64,000 bases of DNA. Origin: Nocardiopsis algeriensis. Its GTDB lineage: Bacteria; Actinomycetota; Actinomycetes; Streptosporangiales; Streptosporangiaceae. Of the stretch, positions 63,562-64,000 are shown piece after piece. The position numbers and the translations under genes are program-made. Every line of letters begins with the position of its first letter. The first letter of the stretch is position 1. Location of the stretch: positions 462,357 to 526,356 of the forward strand of contig NZ_JACHJO010000001.1 of NCBI RefSeq assembly GCF_014203695.1, read 5' to 3'. The notes beneath the pieces are model-generated. The model had not been told where the DNA came from. It did no database searches and saw nothing but the letters and a program-made list of their open reading frames with translations.

Positions 63562-63597
63562 GCTCGGCAAGGGCGGGAAGCCCCGCCCTTGCCGAGC
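63562..63597 (+). terminator. Hairpin terminator after serB
   Basis: GCTCGGCAAGGGCGGG (63562-63577) pairs perfectly with CCCGCCCTTGCCGAGC (63582-63597) around a 4-nt loop. Confidence 0.85.
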
Positions 63598-63652
63598 CGG
63601 GGCGACCCCGCCCCTCCGCCGGTCCCCGGGCAACAAACAACCCCCAGCCAAC

Positions 63653-63731
63653 AAAAAAAGGGGGGCCCGCCAGGACCCCCCACACACCACACACAAAAAA
63701 AGAGGGGCCGCCCGCAAAGACGACCCCCCTC
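63653..63731 (-). terminator. Two tandem intrinsic terminators of the rRNA operon
   Basis: On the minus strand GAGGGG...CCCCTC (63731-63702) followed by seven T, then GGGGGG...CCCCCC (63681-63660) followed by seven T. Tandem U-tract terminators are unusual in high-GC genomes but common after rRNA operons. Confidence 0.88.
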
Positions 63732-63739
63732 AAGAAAAA

Positions 63740-63856
63740 CCGTGGCAGCAACCTACTCTCCCACCCCACCACAGGGCAGTACCATCAGCGCAAGGAGACT
63801 TAACGACCGGGTTCGGAATGAGACCGGGTGTGACCCTCCCACCATAACCACCACGG
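63740..63856 (-). rRNA. rrf: 5S ribosomal RNA
   Basis: The minus strand carries the 5S core: closing helix CCGTGG/CCACGG, GGTCTCATTCCGAACCCGG, GATGGTACTGC and GTGGGAGAGTAGG. Length is about 117 nt. It lies after the 23S gene in the normal 16S-23S-5S order. Confidence 0.95.
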
Positions 63857-63957
63857 AAACCTCACACCCACACCACCAACCAGACACCACTCCGGCCGGC
63901 ACCGTGGGAAGCATTCCCTAGTGAACAAGCATGCGCGAACATCCAATTATCTGCAGC

Positions 63958-64000
63958 GGACAAGCCCTCGACCTATTAGTACCGGTCAGCTCCACCCCTC
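63958..64000 (-). rRNA. rrl: 23S ribosomal RNA, 3' end only
   Basis: The minus strand reads GACCGGTACTAATAGGTCGA then GGGCTTGTCC, the conserved 3' end of actinobacterial 23S rRNA. The rest lies outside the window. The spacer to 5S is about 100 nt. Confidence 0.9.

Overview
The window reads as a chromosomal segment of a high-GC, sporulating filamentous actinobacterium. The evidence is a chaplin-type surface protein with an LAVTG sorting signal, an Scr1/WhiJ-like HTH + DUF397 pair, orphan HATPase genes of the same regulatory type, many GTG starts, and apparently leaderless genes. Nocardiopsaceae is my best guess, but it rests on general family knowledge and not on a search. The right end enters an rRNA operon on the minus strand (5S complete, 3' end of 23S).

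Layout. 0-2.4 kb: drug-type ABC-2 exporter (minus) and a VOC protein. 2.5-7.2 kb: regulatory/accessory island with a DUF397/HTH pair, two HATPase proteins, a PD-(D/E)XK (Rpn-like) putative nuclease, and a gene-free tandem array of hairpin elements whose GATCTTG-type arms recur at 4.2 and 25.8 kb. 7.4-10.4 kb: alpha/beta-fold protein without the usual serine, DinB protein, SURF1, DUF3817. 10.5-15 kb: surface-glycan set (processive GT2, WbqC, PIG-L deacetylase, NDP-sugar epimerase). 15-22 kb: DUF202 pair, thioredoxin, then a rearranged phosphate locus, pstB - atypical regulator - pstS-pstC-pstA, with PHO-box-like 11-nt repeats before both pstB and pstS. 22-25.8 kb: EF-hand protein, spermidine-synthase-like protein, cstA-ybdD carbon-starvation pair. 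25.9-30.7 kb: first of two unknown paralogues, hisE-hisG, an SDR, a methyltransferase. 31-38.5 kb: degenerate trehalose-phosphatase/GH15 fusion, repeat-rich secreted protein, L,D-transpeptidase, two-component system with a very long sensor domain, lipoprotein. 38.6-43.7 kb: lipoamide dehydrogenase, second unknown paralogue, OmpA-domain lipoprotein. 43.7-50.6 kb: MFS exporter, VOC + membrane protein with a divergent MerR regulator, RNA 2'-phosphotransferase (kptA), methyltransferase, second SURF1. 50.7-54.9 kb: four-domain chaplin, CapA-like lipoprotein, adenosine deaminase. 55-63.6 kb: TetR + hydrolase-like pair, HD-domain phosphohydrolase, TauE/SafE permease, SPFH protein, ABC ATPase, DUF1707/LiaF-like protein, serB. 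63.65-64 kb: tandem rRNA terminators, 5S and 23S.

Working together: the pst genes form a phosphate-uptake regulon predicted to answer to PhoP. The 33.6-38.5 kb block looks like an envelope-stress module (cell-wall crosslinking enzyme, secreted proline-rich protein, sensor/regulator pair). GT2/WbqC/PIG-L/epimerase likely build or modify a surface glycan. The most unusual items are the hairpin elements around the Rpn-like gene, the four-domain chaplin with a sortase signal, and the paired paralogues of unknown function. All calls are by eye, without database searches.
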